A stretch of 64,000 nt of DNA from Arbacia lixula (taxonomy: Eukaryota; Echinodermata; Echinoidea; Arbacioida; Arbaciidae), in NCBI GenBank assembly GCA_963669155.1, contig OZ022581.1, positions 26,068,983 through 26,132,982 of the forward strand. The letters are read 5' to 3'. Within the stretch, counting starts at the first letter, position 1; each line of letters opens with the position of its first letter. Below, piece by piece: positions 40,501 to 54,400 of the stretch. The notes under the pieces were generated by a model that worked only from the letters and a program-made list of their open reading frames with translations, searched no databases and was not told the DNA's origin. The position numbers and the translations under genes were made by a program.

Positions 40501-43500
40501 CCCCTCTCTCTCCTTCTTTCCCTTCCCCACATTCTTCCCAATCTCCCCCCACCAACCCCCCACCCCACCTCCAAACCCCCCCCCCCCCTCTCCACAGGGA
40601 TGTGCAGTACCTTCTTTCTTCATGCCCGCCCTGAAGCACTTCTTTAAGCGGCAGTAGCGGCACTGGTTCCTCTTGTCCTTGTCGACCACACAGCTCCGTG
40701 AGAAGCGGCAGGTGTACTGATGGTTCTTACGCACGCTGCGCCGGAAGAAGCCCTTGCATCCGTCACAACTTGCCGCACCATAGTGCTTCCCCGTCGCTCG
40801 GTCACCACAGATGGCGCACTGCGATGGCGTGCCATTTAGCCCATCCGCCTCGGGAACTATGAAGAAGAGGAAAGAAAAAGATACTGAGGTGAATACGCCG
40901 TTGTCATAATGTATCCACAACTTTATCCTTAACTGCGTGGCGAAGCATTATGATGTTCATATTTGTCTAGTGATTCAGCCTCAATTAGTGGCATGCACTA
41001 TGAATTAATTAGTTGTTGCCACTCGGACAAACCTCGCACAAGCTTTGGGGTACCAAAAGTAATGCATTGTTTGAAAGATGTGCATACAATTTGCAAACAT
41101 AACAATGGTATATTGATAAGAGATACAAAAACATTTAGGTATTAAGGTAGAGGGTATTGTAACTATGATTAAGATTTCTATGTCAATTTTCTCAAAAGGA
41201 TACCCTTTTGAGGAAATGGACATTAAAAAAAAAATAACAAATGGGTAAGCAACTCACACATGATGTCATGAAATATAAGTTAATAAAATATAACATTCAT
41301 ATCTTTCACTACTATGTTTCTCCCTGTTTCTGCATTTATTAAAACCAATTTAACTTTAGGGTGGACTTTTCTTTTGACACAGCTTTTGTGAGTTCATTGC
41401 ACATAATTGAACCCAGGGTCTGCCTTACGAGAAACTCACACTCTCTACCACTGAACCATACACCGCCCAACATTTGTAGACAAAATATCAATTTGCACGT
41501 ATGATATGGACTACCGAGAATCCTACATGCAATGCACCACCTATTATGAGCAAAATACATGCATTGTATAGCACCGAGCACAAAGCTTGCATCACAACGG
41601 TGGGTAAACTAAGATCAAGTACTAAATATCTAGAGACTAACTTTATGGGACGCAAAATAAATCATCTGCTGCTGTCACAAAATCATTGATTTTTATCACA
41701 GAATCACAATAGTGGATGATTATTATTTGCTGTAATTATTATGAGGATAAACTCAATATTCAATAGTGATTCCAAGCTAGGACAAAATCAATTATATTGA
41801 ATCAATAAATGTATCTTGTTGTTTTATTTGGCGTCCCAAAGTTAGTCCAGGTTTAGTACACATATTAAAGTTAAACCGCTGTTGTGAAAATGGGCCAATG
41901 AAATGAGTGGATAATATCTATGTGTATCTCCTTTGCATTACAGGAGAGACTCGTTTGAAGATTGTATAGCTGATGTCTATACAATAGTCTATGAGTATGA
42001 AACTTTCTTGCTTAACTAAGTATAAAATGGGAGGAGAAGTCAAGTCGATTGAAATTACAGGAGGTAAATTACACCCTGACTTGTGAATTGCAATGGCCGT
42101 TTTGAAACTGTACACTCCTCCCCAAATCCAAGTCTACAATGACTTGGAGTACTGTTCAAAAGGCAGACCTACCAGTATTAACTGTGAACAAATACCCATC
42201 TCAAGATCTGTACACAAGACTTTTTGAGGACAAATGGTGACCCGGTCTCAGCCAAAGCAAACGAGGTCACGCTAGAACAAATACCAGAACCTATGAGGCT
42301 ATCTTTGCATTGCTAGGCTCAGTAACAGGCTGGGCATCATTTTTTTTCTTCTGATGTAATTACAATTGCAACGCGATATAGTCTGGGTACATAGACTATC
42401 AATGAGGTTTTTCCTTGTTCCTCTCTCTACGTATGGGAGATGATAGGAGTGCTTAGTCTTGTGTCCAGACTTAGTTGTGATTGTTGCGGTGTTGAGGAAA
42501 GAAACTGTTCATAGCCTAGAAGCTAGACTATTACATAGCTCAAGGTATGCTACTGTACCTGAAACAGAATTAAAGCTGATTTTACATGAAAGTTGTACTA
42601 CTACTAGTGCATCTGTATACATGAAATGCTAATGCTGTTAAATACATTCTTTTAAAATCTTGAACGAGGTCCAAGGTGTAATATTATGTGCTGTTAGTAA
42701 CTTGGTACATCTGACACTTGTTGTGGTTATCTCATATCTTTATAAATTGGGGAAGTACATGTACTTAGAAAGTATATATTACATAGCCATAAATTTGCAA
42801 CACAATACAATTCTGAATATGTTGTACATAAATGGAAGTTATTTAGCGTTACTTGCAGACATGACTAGAGTGATACAGAACATCCAGTACAGTAGATGTG
42901 CTACAGGTGTATACACAAACATGTACGGAACATGCACAGTTTACATCTATTAACATAGGGCAAACATATAGTATGCTCATTATGTGATGATGACCAATGA
43001 ATGGATTGATGATCACCTCAATCTAAAATAGTTTCTCTGCATGGCTTTTCATCAAAGATAACTGTACTATTCTCCACTCTTTTGTAAGATTCCTAAGGAT
43101 AAATTAAGCAAGCTTTGAAAACCTGTCTACATAATGATAAAACAATGAATGGAAAAATACTAATTCACAGCATGCGCGGCAACAGAGCTCAATGACTTGT
43201 AAGTAAGTATGGGGACCCCGAAATGTACCACCAGCCTACCACGTATACATGGTGAAGGTTACAGTGAATGACAACACCTTTTGCATGGCACTCTTCTTGC
43301 AAACACACTTAATCTCATATCTTGTTTATTCATTGTGTTTTGAAAAAGAGCTGTTTCGTAAATAATCACTGAAAATAATGTGTGTCACATGACCAAGAGG
43401 CATTCAGAGCCTCGTCTGCAATGTGTAAGCCATTATATCATATGTGCACACCTAATAACCCAAAAGCATTGAGCGATCCAAACGCACATTTTTTCCCCGT

Positions 43501-45666
43501 CTTCACACTAGGATTCCCGTCTCCAATGAATAGCTCATTTCAATAGACCCACTCAGAGATATTCAGAAGTGGGGGGGGGGGGGGGGGGGGGGAATAAACC
43601 CCACTGAAATCACAGTCAACAACAGAAAAGAATCATAATGGGGTGCAGTGAGGCGCGGACATACAAAGGAACTATCAATACAAGCAGAATTCAATGTCAG
43701 CATTCAATTTGGGGAAAAGGAATGGCAGATATGATCCCGGGTGTGCATTGGTTGCAGGATGTATATTGCATGCCTGACCCGGTTAGGCTTCTGTACGCGT
43801 CGTTCCATATACGTGTGAATGTCTGTCTTTCACAGGTACAGACATTTGCAAGAGAATACTCATTGTTTCTCTTGCGTTTTTGTACCTCTTCTTTTAATAT
43901 CTAGTATCTCTCCTCCCATATTTCATAACTTCCAAAAAGACATTCTCCAGTCCCTCAAAGTATGCTATGAAGTTATTCCACGGTTACATGTTAAAAGGTT
44001 AGATCTGGAGGGACCTCGACTCATTTAATGATTAATTTCTCTACACCTATCATTTAATTCAATAATTTAAGAATATGGACTACAAATTTAGTTTATTCCA
44101 CTTGTTCTGAAGTTGACACAGTCAAGACAGAATTTTCTCTGTGGAAATTATGAGGATGAATATTGCTGTTTCCAAGAAAATAAGGCTTAGATGGGCTACA
44201 TTTCTACTGCACCATATGATATTTCACACATTATAGCAAACGACACTAATATGGCACATCATTGAATAGGTATGGAAACTTGTAAAACTAAGCAGTAAAA
44301 TCACATATTCTTTCTGCGTTCCTTCAAAATTTTGTATTAGTAGCATCATCAAATGCAATGTACCACTCAGATAAGTTTCAACAGTTTAGTTATTGAAATA
44401 GAAACCTTTACGAATAATTGAAACTTCTTTACTTCATCCTATTATCTTGAAATACACGTTGTACAACTTGAATGACTCCTGAGGATTAACTTAGTGTATG
44501 TCAAAGGTGGATGTCATACATAAAATACAAATACATACATACATACAAATCACATTGGGCAACAGTTGAATTGGCACTCCAAGGGGTATAAGCACAGATT
44601 TGATCAAATCTAGTTTACAAAAGGGGTATAAAAACAGCCGTAGCAGCCTACCAGTAAGCAAAGCCTGATTATCTCCAAACAACCAGGCATTGTTCATTGA
44701 ACTATTAAGCTACAATTCTGTAATACAAGTCTCTTGCCAATCTATGGAACCGCCTAGGTAAAGCCGCATGCAGAGAATACCGTCTCGTCTCGCCTTTCGG
44801 TGAGTGCCATCTACATAGTCAATTTGACCTAAACAATGGCCCAAGTTTTTCCTGTTTTTGCATCTGATATCACGCCAAGCACAGCTTTCATTTCACCTTA
44901 TAAACATAATACAACCTGTGTTTAGTCTCATCCCAAAGTAGTCGCCTTTTTTGTTTTATGGTAATTAAAATCATAATGAAGTCTGGACACACAGATAAAG
45001 GTCTCTGATGATTCTAGGATGTAGAGTGAAAGTCACAAATAAGTATGGTTGCACAGACTTTAAACCTTTCCTCCCCGAATCAGAGAGGGAGCAGGAAGGA
45101 AAGCAAACTAGTCTCTCTTCAGCCTTAGTTGTGACTTAAGTATCAAATAAGAAAGCAGACAGCAGCCTAGAACCAAGGCTAACCATCTCCCTTTACCCAG
45201 ACAGAAATCATAATGTGAAATAGTAACATAAATAAAGAGTGGAGGAGACAAGAAGGGTGACGGATGAAATTTAAAGTTGAAATGTTTTTGTAAAAAAACA
45301 CAAGAAAACATATCCTGATCAGGCTATCGCTGCTAGGATAGAACTCTTCACAAATCTAATGGGAAGACTCACCTAGTTTCTACTACAATGGAAATCCCCT
45401 TTTCATTCATTCATCCCTGAAAAGACAACAAAAACTCAACCTTTTCTCTATCATGGGTCACTTATCAAGGAGATCGTCCCTGGTATTACAATCACTATGA
45501 AATATGGACCTATTGTATTCCCACGGCTGTTACAAAATGAGGTAAATTGCTTTAAATGCTTTATTTTTACACTGAGAGGAAAAAAAGGGAAAAAAGGAAA
45601 TAAGCTTGGGGGTTTGATAAGGTAGGATTTGGGGGGAGCATTTTTGGAATCCAAGAACGTAGCATG

Positions 45667-45751
<85 letters not shown>

Positions 45752-48394
45752 TTATGTATGCTTTTGAGTTTTATTTTGTTTTTATTGACCCATCATAATT
45801 ACATATTATATAAAAAAAAATGTAATCCATGTTTTTGGATACATGGAGGAAACTCCCATCTTTTGATTTTGTTTCAATATATGTACATCATATATATATT
45901 TTTTTTTACCATGATGAAAAATAATACTTGAACTTGAATTTGAACTTAAAACCCCTAGACTAAGTGCATCCTGCCATCACATACTCAATGCTGGTACCGA
46001 CATTATTTCAGAGTACGTGCACAAAGACTTTCTGGCAAGATATGTCTTATGGAAAACTTACTGTGTATGGTCAAATCCAGGCACCGTCTTATAAAGAGTT
46101 GCGATCGATCTGGATCAATTGCAAGTCCAAACCCCTTATCTCTAATGTACAAAGTTACAACTTATATCAATCAGCAAGATAGGGCCCTAGTCTCCCAATA
46201 AGCCGCTTCGTAGTTACAATATGCAGATGAGCAAAGTATTGCTGGTAGAAAATTACATCAGGTCAATGGCATTATACTCACAGAATAAAATGGAAATTCA
46301 TTAGATAGTGAACCACATTTCACTTAATTATCATGCAGTTATGCAAATGATATTCAGCTCTGAGAAGGTAGTGAAAGAACATTCCACCATGTGCAACTGC
46401 TTCTATTGTTGTTGCGGGCACACTATATAATGTAGTTACATCCATCATCCAAAACAGCTTCATGAACAAATCCCAGTCTGCAGTCTAGAAGTATTTCTTC
46501 AGTGGATTGTCCGACCATCGTGTCGCTATGAACTGGTCTATTCAAACTCACTGATATTGGCCAACTGACGGGCTTTAGTTGTGTCTGAAAACCAGACTAT
46601 GCCTATGTGGCAAACCAGAGGCCAAAGAGTACCAAAATACTGGCGGGCGAGAAGGAGGGGAATTCGATACAACTTGGTGAGAACCCAGAATCATGCACAC
46701 TGTCTAACTCCAATGAATACTCCATTGTCATACCAGGGAAAGATAATCATCCGCACACTGGGCTCAAATGAATGACTATTATAGTATCATGACTCAAATA
46801 ACTGAAGTATCATTGTGCTTGGTCCTGCTAGAGGTGACTTTGTATCAAAATTCCCATGTACATGTATACCCAAGGCACCAGGGACTGAATTCTTGGTCAA
46901 GATATCACATTTTCCTAGGGACAGAACTTTCTCTAACTGGGCGAATGCATCTTCATTTGTAAAGACTAAAGAGAACAAAAAATATAAAAATGTGCTTAAT
47001 ACAATGTATGCAAGACGATAAATGGATATAAAAAACTGTTTTTTTTTTCAAATACTATTTCACTTTTGCAGTTACTGCTCATCATAGGCACTAGAAGGTT
47101 TCTTTTTCAAACTTTAAAATTGGGAATCAAATTTCAGGCTTACAGTAAAAGTAAAAAAAAGAAGAAAAAACAATGCTTGAAGGTCATTTTGTTACCTTGG
47201 AAATAATAAATTATCCAAAACAAACACACATGTAGAAACTGTATAAAAGTGCCAAGGCTTTCTTCAAGCAAAGCACATAACACTTCATCCGTATGGACAG
47301 ATTGCTTTTGGGGATGAACCGTTAGTCATACATTGAAACTTCTACAGAGGCATATTAATGAATATGGAATCATATTTTTCCCCCAAGAGCCAAATTCCCT
47401 CTTCACAGACACTTAACCGCATTGCAAGACCAGAGCGGCCCAAAGAAATGCAAACAACTTGATACCCTGTCAATGATTAATCAAAATCTGCTCCTTTATC
47501 AGTCGGCCGGTCTATAACAACACACATTGTAGCAGATAAAAACAGACATTTTGCGCCTATACCCTGGTTACAAATTGCTCCACTAACTATTAAGTATGTT
47601 TTTTCTTTCCTTTTCTTGAGTTTACTGAGGTATCTCCTTATCACACACACAAACACACACACAGACGCACACTCAAACAGAGACACAGACAGACAGACCG
47701 CCATACGCACTATCAATATTCTATTGCTCTTTTTTTCATGTGCTTGGCAAAAGCGTAAATGAGTGACCGTGAAATATGGAACTAGCAGAGGAACTTTTCC
47801 TGTTCAGCGCATCATCTGAAGATATAATCTTGAAGATGGTGGGTGCTTTGTATGTGTGTCAGGAAGATCTAAAGCCCTGTGTCCACACAAAAAAATAATT
47901 GTATACCCAAATGGTATAGCTACCGGCATACGACAAAATTCTGTGTGCAGACGCTGACTAACGATACATTGTATAATGAAATGTCATACACAGAAATAAG
48001 GGTCTTGGCATAATTTTGAACCAGAACGGTATAAATAATCAAGGTTCACCATGTGTGTGGATGCTCGCTATTGATATGTTGTATAACTGGGCAGAGCTTA
48101 TTGTGACCGCGGATGCAAAAGGAGACCTGTCCCAATCAATTCAAACTAGTGCATGCTCACCAAAAACAGGCAGACAGCAGAAAGAAAAAAACATATGCAG
48201 TAGTAATCTGCGTACCTATGCAACGTTTCTTCATAGAGTTTCAGTAAAGATTTTTTTTGTGTGTGGACACCCCGCTTGCTTTACGATGATTCTTGATACG
48301 TTTCTTTATATGAGTTTCGGTATCATTTTGTCTGTGTGTGGACATGCTGTAGACATGACAGGACAAACAGACAAACTCAACGCCCCCTCTCTCC

Positions 48395-48445
<51 letters not shown>

Positions 48446-51400
48446 ACACACACACACCTGTCCCTTTTCCCATACCATCAATTTAACACATCACATGTGA
48501 TATCAATTGCAAGAGCATGACAGATTGAAATACTTTCTTACTTCCACTATACCACTTGTTGAGTCAATCTTCCAGAAAATCCAATATTACATCATTAATA
48601 TAATAAAATATACCGGTATGTTCAGTCACAAATTTAGTCACATCAAAGTAGTGAAGAGTTCTTATATCTGTGCTCTTTGGAAGATGACCCTAATTCAAAG
48701 CTATCAAACTACTACTTGTTTTATAATGGACAGAAGAGAGCAAAATCTATAAGCAGTTCAGAGAGATAAAAATAATCATGAATGCTTTTCAAAGAAACGT
48801 GATATTATGGTATTATGGGGTACCGTAGGACTTATGTGGGATTTTTACAGCTATGCACACAGTTATTTTATACTCAATGCAGTGTAATAATAAACTACTA
48901 AAAGTCACTTAAGAAATGAAAGAATTGAATACAGTGTTCCCCTCATAATATTTCATTATACTAGTAGTTATATGACTGATGGTATGTTTACATACTGTAA
49001 ATGCTACCTTAATTTGGGTATGACATGTACCTTTATATTGGGGGGGGGGGGGGGGGGGGGAATGGGGGCAATGCCAGAATTGAATCTGTGCCTGCAGATT
49101 ACTTTGCAGATACATGTAGTTAGCTCCTTCTGTGCAACACAAAATGTCACTCCATGCGGTTTGTGTGTATTACTGGAATAACAATGAAAAACATTTGTTT
49201 AAAGAGTTAAAGGCTTTCACGCGTCGATTCTGTAGGGAGACATTATTTAGGTGCTACGCTTACATGTACTTGCGAACTTAACACACATATGCGGCACGCA
49301 GCGAAATTGCCAGCCACGATCAGGGCCGAAGATTTAGCTTCGGTGAGGATCGTGCATTCTAACCAGGAGGGTAAATGCATAAGTGCCCGAGAAACAAAAT
49401 ACATAGGTAAGTGTGCGTTTTGCACGGAACGCACGGCGTATACGCAATATGGCAGCGCGCTAGGGATACATGTCCTGCGTACGACGCATGAAAGCCTTTA
49501 ACTCCTTCTACACCAGACACAATACTGCTATATAGGAGTGCATTAACATAGTGCAACATGCAGAGTTAACTCTTTCTGTACCAAACACACATGCTTCTGT
49601 ACATGGTCTGTGGGTATTATTGATGCAACAATACAATAGTGGCATATATAGTAAATAGGGTAGTAAAATAGCAGCTGTGATTGGCTGGATTGGTACCACG
49701 TGACCTCCCTTCCAAAAGTTATAGTGTAGATATGTACAGTATAACTTTCAATTTTTGGAGGGTAAACCCTGTGTTAAATGAATGGGGAAAATTACACTGC
49801 GTACTTGTATGGCGCATTGCTCATTGTGCATTTACACTGCGCGCACGTTAATTGGTCATTGTATTCGCGTTGCAAAAGGTGCGGAAACAAAAAGCATCGT
49901 GACGTCATGTTGGACACTGCTCTTTACGAATAAAATCTGTGACTTGGCTATGGTAAAAATCATGAAGGGGGACTTAGATCAAGGGATTTATTTACTATAA
50001 TAAATGGTGAACACTCTATCATACAATATTACTGGATTATATGAACTCCAAATATAAAATTATCCCTCCTGCAGGTCTATTTCACCTCGGCCTTCGGCCT
50101 TGGTGAAATAAACTTGCACTCAGGATAATTCTGTATTTGTCATTCATATAATCCAGTATATTGTACACTAGATTGTACACTACTTATATAATGTAGTTAA
50201 TTCCTTCTGTGCCAAACAAAATGTTTCTTCATATGGTCTGTGTGAGCTTAGGCAACACTGGCACATGCAAAAAGAGTTAACTCCTGCACTAGACAAAAGG
50301 CTACATGTTTGCTGTAGGATTTGTGTGTAATAGTGCAACATTGCAACAGTGACATAGAACTGTAAAAGTGGGCGAAAAATAAATGCTATTTGTTAAAATA
50401 AAGGGAGCTCACGCATCATCTATTTCATGCAGGTCAGAATGGAGAGATTAGCCTATTATCCAGGCTGTGGGACATTTCTAATGCAAGCTGTCAAGAGGCA
50501 CTGCACATTAGGGTCTGATAAAAACAAGACTAATGTGTCTCTTCTCCAGCGATGAGCTGGAAAAAGACTGGACAGTCATGATTTTAGTCTACGGCCGCAA
50601 GACTCATTTGTAACCCAAACTGTAATTGCAACATTTAGAATAGAAAATATATAAAACACCCTGGAAGCCAGGCTATGAAATGCTTGGACTACTACTATCA
50701 ACCATCACAGTGTTTTTGAATGTGAAGGGCTCTAGACTAAATATTACTGCAAATAGGTATTAGGTAAACACTGCCTACGCCCCTTTTCTTATCTTGCAAT
50801 GGCTTCATCAATCATACACATTTTTCCCTCTTTTCTTTTCCCCCTTTTCCCATCGGCATGATATGTACATGGAGAGCCAACACTATTGTGAGATCTTAGT
50901 GTCCATATTGAATCAATGCATTTCTTCGGACAAAAAAAAAAGATAGTGAAAAGCTGAGTTAGCTGAGTAAAGGCCGCAGCTACTTTATGGCTATATGGTA
51001 CTTTTAAGGTGATAACAAATACAGGTACAACACATCCGTGTATATAATTTTGCATTGCGTATGGGTACATGTTTGTACATGAAGATTGGACAGAGAACAG
51101 TAATACTTGTAGGAAATAGACAGCCAGAGGGAAAGCATTTTCTTAACCTATTCTGTTATTATGGTAAAAAAAATGCTTTCTTCCTGTGTCAGAAAAAAAA
51201 TGATGCTCTCTGGGATTTGTGAGCCATGTCCCAATCTGTACAAAGCCCACACATACAGTATGCAGGCTGGTCTTTTTTTCCACTCAGATACAAAGCGACA
51301 CAACACCCATGCAATCTGCTGTTTGGACATTAGACGACAGGCTATGAATAAACTTCAAATTCATTATAGGCCACAATTCTCCATATCGCATATAGCCGAT

Positions 51401-54400
51401 ATCCAGCGATATCACCTCGCGATACCGATATCTGATCAATTGCTCTTGGAACATATACTTCCGGTAAGAGTTTGTTGTCGGCGCAAAGTGATCTAGAAAT
51501 CGCTTTTTTTGGATGAAATAATCAGTGAACAATTTATCTAGGGTTAAGGTTATGGTCAGGGTTAGGTATAGAATTAGGTTTAGGGTTAGGGTAAGGGTCA
51601 GGGTTAGCTTTAGAGTTAAAATTCATAAAATTAGTGGGAAACCGTGGTCCCTAGTATTGTACGGGATTGCTGAATGTTCGTGGACCGGAAGTTCGTATCC
51701 CAAGAATTAAAGGTAAAATAATTAGAGCGCCACACACGTTCAGATTCGGAGGGCTATATGCGATAGGGAGAATTAAGACACATTTCATCCTTTGGTTACT
51801 GCAGTTCCATGGTAAATGTTGGCATCCTGACTGCCGGACCAAATGTCTAATGGTGTGGGCTGTCATGGGGATCGGTAAATTAGCTCGGCTATTACGGAAT
51901 TAATGAAAGCTCCTCTGGGCCATGTTGCATATAGGTTTTGAATTATTGTAACTTATTATCAATGGTACCTACCATGGCAACAGCCAATGAGCTCTCATTA
52001 TTGCACCTGTTGCCATGGTAGTTAGTTACAATTGATGGTAAGTTACAATAATTCCAAAAACATGGCCCAATCTCTGTGAAAGCCAAGAGTGACATCCACG
52101 GCCTTTCATGGTTATCAGAATACTGCTCCCCACATGCTGGGACTGTTGCACTGTGAGATTGCTAGTTATGGCATAACGTTGTACTTTTATCTAGTACTTG
52201 CTGCCCTTCTGTGATGCATTGTTACATACACGTAAGTCCCGGAAAATCTAACCCTTGCAAAGTATGTAGTTTGTTATATACAGCTCAGTAGGTTTCAACA
52301 TTGTTTTGTTGTTGCTATCCACACAAATGTAAGAATGCTGAAGAATTCTCCCAATTGATGCAGAAATTAATAATCTCCCCAATGGCAACCACTCGTGCAG
52401 TAAACTTATATTTTGTGGCTGGCACGATCTGCATAATACAGGGAAACTAACAATAAGGATTCAAATGATTTTACTTCACTGGCTGGAGTTATTCAAGTTG
52501 TTACAAATATAAGGATATCATTATTTTACTTGAAAAGCGTTTACTAGATAAAATGTATTATTTTCATGATTCAAATCTGTTACAAGAAAATTTTCATTGG
52601 GAATATTATTTTAATTTTATTAAGCTGTGACAAGGAAGATTTTATAATCAATGACATTAAGTCTTTTATGTTGACAAGCTTTGATAAGAAAATGTTTAGT
52701 ATAATTATGATATAAGCCTTTCGAAAACATGCCTATTTTTGTGAGCAAAGTGTCTTCTGCATAATAGCTATACTTAGTTAAATGGAGCTTGTATACATTC
52801 CCTGTTAACATACAGTTATACTGCCAGTAGCATCTGTGAAATTAAATACAGAGTGTGTTTAGTTTATTGTAATTTGCCTAAAAGTGGACTTTCATCTTGA
52901 GGAAATCCCGAACAAATTCCAGGGAATGACACATCCATGAAAGATAATAACACCTAAATATAGGACATACTACTTCATTGATTCCCTCACTCATTCATTC
53001 ATTCATTCATTCATTCATTTATTCACACATTGAATTTCAGCAAAAAAAAATAGGTTTCCAAGGTGAGTCCAACAAATATTTGGACTCGTGTCGGCTTTTG
53101 TGTTTTCTCTCTCTCTTCCAGGCTGAATGTTTTGTTTTGGTTCCTGATTGGACTATGACACTGTTTCTTACACAAAGGAGCAGGAGGAACGGTGATGACG
53201 AGAACTAACTGTCATGAGCTGGTAGGAAAACAAGGCAAGTTTCAAAGGACACATCCATCGTGCGGGAGGGAAAGAGACATTCCTGGACTTGGGACTGGAA
53301 CTTGTTCTCTGATCAGGATGTGTCCCGGACCTAGCTAAAATCCCTAAAGCATACATGATCCAGACCACTCCACACCACTATAGTGGCTGCTTGATTCAAA
53401 GGTTTATATTCATTGATAAAAGCAACTCAAATGAAATGTGTCATTCGTCAATAGGAGTTTCCTGAGTTAGTCTTGAAAGGGTTTAGCGTCTAAAGTCTGC
53501 TTTCTGTATTTGTCAGTGGACTATGGAATTTAATTGGAAGCAGAGAAAAATAAGAGTTGTACAATAGGTAAAATAAAATAGACAAAATATATTAATGAAA
53601 TATAACAGCATGGATAAATTATAATTTTTTAATACTATTCTAATACATCACTGACAATATTCAGGGATGTCGCAGTCACCCGTGTCACCTGATTTTGAAT
53701 TTTGGTATGATGAACCAGTCATGTATTTGTAAATTTTTGACAAGAACTGTTTACTTCTCTAGATTATCCCTCAGAATACCATAGGTGCATGAAATGTGGA
53801 ATAAGTCAATGGGAGTTTCATGGCTTCGTATTGAGGGGCTTAAGCAGTTAAAGCCAGAGTTCTGTCTTGTTGTGAGTGGAAGATGGCAGTCTGTATTATA
53901 ACATTGTTTACTGGTGCTAAGGTGGACAATCCTGAGGAAATCCCAGTCAATTCGATCTTGACTAAGTTTCTCTTTCACAATACATTAGACCCGCATACTC
54001 ACCTGAAAAAGAGAGGTTTTCTAGACAGTCATAGTCACAGGTACATTAAATGAGCAGGCAACAGAAGCAAGCTGACAAATTCTTCCATTGACCTTTTTCA
54101 GGTATATTTGAAAGAAAATATTCTTTCAAGCTAACAGACATAACAGCCACCTATCAAATTAGATAAATATGAAAATGACACAAAGTTTATGACGTATGTA
54201 ATGGAACTCTCTTCACCCTCTCCCCATTGTATCACATTGCCTTTAATATGATGTATTTTCTTTTGTAATAGTTTTCCAAGTAAATTGGCCACATGCTATC
54301 AATAAACTGATAGGTAGGTCATATTTTCATTGCAATGCAGTTATATATTTAGAAGTACTGAATTCAATCTCAAGGTATGAATGTTTATATTTCCAAGAAG

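Noticed and set aside
40270..40610. Apparent extension of the zinc-finger exon into a glycine-rich domain
   Set aside because: The exon ends at a good GT donor that joins in phase to AVQNERDR; the rest is intron and decayed exon copies.
41395..41468. Functional tRNA-Thr gene
   Set aside because: Boxes A and B are present but the acceptor stem does not pair, so only a tRNA-like repeat is supported.
51525..51710. Arg/Val repeat frame ([13 protein letters not shown])
   Set aside because: Translation of the telomere-like six-base repeat.
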